7,833 nt of DNA from an uncultured Dorea sp. (GTDB lineage: Bacteria; Bacillota_A; Clostridia; Lachnospirales; Lachnospiraceae): contig CAOKJI010000064.1 of the NCBI GenBank assembly GCA_948468495.1, positions 1 through 7,833 of the forward strand, given 5' to 3'. The position numbers were made by a program, and so were the translations under genes. A model generated the notes under the pieces. The model did no database searches, was not told the DNA's origin, and saw only the letters and a list, made by a program, of their open reading frames with translations. Of this stretch, positions 6,122 through 7,833 are shown in pieces; position 1 is the first letter of the stretch; each line of letters starts with the position of its first letter.

Positions 6122-7645
6122 TTACTCAGACTTCGCTCTTGCATACTCGAACTCGTCGATGATCTCCTGCTCCGGAGCCTTCGTCAGCAGACTTACTACA
6201 ATTACAAATGCCAGTGATACGAAGAATGCCGGAAGAAGTTCATAGATATTGAACAAACCGCCCATCGGAGCAACCGCATACTTCCAAATAAATACTGTCG
6301 CACCGCCGGCAACCATTCCTGCAAGCGCTCCCTGCAAAGTCGTACGTTTCCAGAACAAAGCGCAAATCATAGCCGCACCAAAGGAACCGCCGAAGCCCGC
6401 CCATGCAAAGGACACGATACCGAACACGCTGGAATTCGGGTCTCTTGCAAGAAATACGCCAATGACAGAAATCACAAGAATCGTAATACGTGCAATGCTA
6501 AGGCTCTTCTTCTCAGAAAGTTTTATGCCCAGGAAATCCTGAATAATATTCTCGGAAACACCGGAAGCTGCAACCAGAAGCTGACTGTCAGCTGTAGACA
6601 TAGTTGCTGCCAGGATACCTGCCAGAATTACGCCGCCAAGGATTGCCGGAAGCGCGCCATGCTGGCTGAGCATTCTTGCAATTACAACAATAACCGTCTC
6701 GCTGTCTTCTAAACTCTCCATTGTTCCTGCACTCGTCATCCCCAGACCTATAATACCGATAAATACTGCAACTGTCATGGCAATCACTACCCAGATGGAG
6801 CCGATACGCCTGGACAGCTTCAGCTTCTTCTCATCTTCAATCGACATGAATCTTACCAGAATATGAGGCATACCAAAATATCCAAAGCCCCACGCAAGCA
6901 TAGACGCACTCTTTAATGCGGGATACTCCACTGCCGCTCCCGCCACAGCATCAAAACTCTGATTCAGATTCAAATATCCCGGAAGTGCTTTGGCATTATC
7001 AATAACGGCGCCAAAGCCTCCTGCATGAGTCACACCATATACCGTAATGGAAATCAGCGCAACAGACATAACCACACTTTGAATAAAATCATTGGTAGCA
7101 ACGGTACTGAAACCTCCGATAATCGTATAGACAACAATAACTACTGCAAAAACCAGCACGCCGGTCATATACGGTATTCCGAATAAGGAATGGAACAGCT
7201 TGCCGCAGGCCGCAAAACCGGAAGCTGTATAAGGAATAAAGAATATAACGATTACCAGCGCCGCAAGCGCAGTGATGATATTCTTCTTATCCCGGAAACG
7301 CTTCGCCAAAAACGACGGTACGGTAATCGCATCTACCTTGTAGGAATACCTTCTCAGTCTTCTCGATACCAAAAGCCAGTTAAAGTATGTACCAAGCGCC
7401 AGACCTGCCGCCGTCCAGAACGGATCTGCCAGACCGGTCGCATAAGCAACTCCCGGAAGTCCCATCAGAAGCCAGCTTGACATATCGCTCGCCTCAGCGC
7501 TCATGGCAACTACCAGAGGCCCCATCCTTCTTCCGCCAAGGTAGAAGTCTTCTGTATTGCTGTTCTTCTTCCCATTGTATACGCCAACGCCGATTAACAG
7601 ACAGAGGTATACAATAATCGTACCTAAAATAATAGCATTAATCAT
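6122..7645 (-). CDS. putP: Sodium/proline symporter, PutP-type member of the SSS family
   Basis: This 507-residue integral membrane protein fits the sodium:solute symporter family (E. coli PutP, 502 residues) and is predicted to import L-proline with Na+. About 13 hydrophobic segments span the sequence. TM2 carries MSAEASDMSSWLLMGLPG (48-65), where Asp54-Met55-Ser56 match E. coli Asp55-Met56-Ser57; the following E. coli Gly58 is Ser57 here. The Na+ site in TM8 is conserved as LAATMSTADSQLL, with Ala347, Ser350 and Thr351 matching E. coli Ala337, Ser340 and Thr341. GYFGMPHILVRFMS (255-268) is also PutP-like, with Met where E. coli has Gln. The start at 7645 is chosen over an in-frame ATG at 7669 because AAGGAG (7654-7659) is 8 nt upstream and the longer form adds only a basic MKRKGEKV tail covering that site. 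It is monocistronic here, with its own promoter and terminator. A related Na+-coupled substrate is possible. Confidence 0.9.
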   Translation of the reverse strand: MINAIILGTIIVYLCLLIGVGVYNGKKNSNTEDFYLGGRRMGPLVVAMSAEASDMSSWLLMGLPGVAYATGLADPFWTAAGLALGTYFNWLLVSRRLRRYSYKVDAITVPSFLAKRFRDKKNIITALAALVIVIFFIPYTASGFAACGKLFHSLFGIPYMTGVLVFAVVIVVYTIIGGFSTVATNDFIQSVVMSVALISITVYGVTHAGGFGAVIDNAKALPGYLNLNQSFDAVAGAAVEYPALKSASMLAWGFGYFGMPHILVRFMSIEDEKKLKLSRRIGSIWVVIAMTVAVFIGIIGLGMTSAGTMESLEDSETVIVVIARMLSQHGALPAILGGVILAGILAATMSTADSQLLVAASGVSENIIQDFLGIKLSEKKSLSIARITILVISVIGVFLARDPNSSVFGIVSFAWAGFGGSFGAAMICALFWKRTTLQGALAGMVAGGATVFIWKYAVAPMGGLFNIYELLPAFFVSLAFVIVVSLLTKAPEQEIIDEFEYARAKSE

Positions 7646-7653
7646 AACTTTCT

Positions 7654-7659
7654 CTCCTT
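7654..7659 (-). promoter_or_regulatory. Ribosome binding site choosing the putP start
   Basis: AAGGAG lies 8 nt before ATG 7645. It overlaps codons of the longer in-frame reading from 7669, which argues against that longer start. Confidence 0.75.
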
Positions 7660-7690
7660 TTCTCTTCAAAATGATGCTGATTGATGTTTG

Positions 7691-7716
7691 CTCTTTCTTT
7701 CCCCGATAAAGAAGAG
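7691..7716 (-). other. Hairpin in the putP 5' leader
   Basis: On the transcript, CUCUUCUUU (7708-7716) can pair with AAAGAAAGAG (7691-7700) with one bulged base around a 7-nt AUCGGGG loop. It lies in the middle of the roughly 95-nt leader, about 30 nt before the ribosome binding site. No known riboswitch is recognised and the function is unknown. Confidence 0.35.
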
Positions 7717-7746
7717 TAAATTCAAAGCCGCATAAGCTATGTACCT

Positions 7747-7775
7747 ATTATAGTTTATTTTTTATCAATGTGCAA
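7747..7775 (-). promoter_or_regulatory. Predicted putP promoter
   Basis: TTGCAC (7770-7775) and a perfect TATAAT (7747-7752) are separated by exactly 17 bases, a near-consensus sigma-A promoter. Transcription would begin near 7740, giving a leader of about 95 nt. Confidence 0.8.
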
Positions 7776-7821
7776 TATTAATATTAAAAAATGTTATGTC
7801 GAAATAAGTAATATTAATATC
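7774..7821. repeat. Pair of AATATTAATAT palindromes at the putP promoter (operator candidate)
   Basis: AATATTAATATT (7774-7785) is a perfect 12-bp palindrome abutting the -35 box. A second copy differing only in the last base (7810-7821) lies 36 bp further upstream. The two share 11 identical bases. The placement suits a regulator or an AT-rich UP-like element, but the low complexity means chance is possible. Beyond them, 7822-7833 shows nothing further. Confidence 0.4.
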
Positions 7822-7833
7822 AAACTTTAATTT

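Noticed and set aside
7646..7740. Known riboswitch or leader peptide in the putP leader
   Set aside because: Only one bulged hairpin is visible; the ATG in the leader is followed within three codons by TGA and no proline-rich peptide is encoded.

Overview
The window reads as a chromosomal segment of a low-to-mid GC Firmicute. An anaerobic clostridium, probably of the Lachnospiraceae, is my inference from protein style, strong AGGAG-type ribosome binding sites, sigma-A-like promoters and the selenium gene order; the exact taxon is not determined. It contains five protein-coding genes plus one truncated by the window edge. I see no rRNA, tRNA, insertion sequence, phage gene or CRISPR array.

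Minus strand, 4878 down to 1: a complete-looking selenium operon read right to left as yedF (4276-4878), selD (3048-4091), selA (1591-2997) and selB (1-1587, 3' end cut off). SelD makes selenophosphate, SelA uses it to convert seryl-tRNA(Sec) to selenocysteyl-tRNA(Sec), and SelB delivers that tRNA to UGA codons followed by a SECIS hairpin. YedF is a TusA/DsrE-type protein that travels with this pathway. The tRNA(Sec) gene selC is not in the window. The key detail is that selD is itself a selenoprotein gene: codon 17 is an in-frame TGA at the position of the catalytic Cys17 of E. coli SelD, and an SECIS-like hairpin starts on it. A plain ORF caller would lose the first 41 residues, including the catalytic Sec17 and Lys20.

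Between yedF and selD lies a 184-base gap (4092-4275) rich in inverted and direct repeats. To the right of yedF is a divergent promoter region (4879-5193), with two good minus-strand promoters for the selenium operon, two tandem AT-rich dyads, and an extended -10 candidate for the plus-strand gene.

Plus strand 5194-6063: a COG1092-type class I SAM-dependent methyltransferase. It converges on putP, and the two genes share a perfect 17-bp inverted repeat (6056-6093) that looks like a bidirectional terminator and contains the methyltransferase stop codon.

Minus strand 6122-7645: a sodium/solute symporter of the PutP (sodium/proline) type with its own strong promoter (TTGCAC, 17 bp, TATAAT). Two copies of an AT-rich palindrome lie at and upstream of that promoter. 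Proline uptake beside a selenocysteine operon could make sense in an organism that uses selenoprotein D-proline reductase, but no such reductase is in the window.
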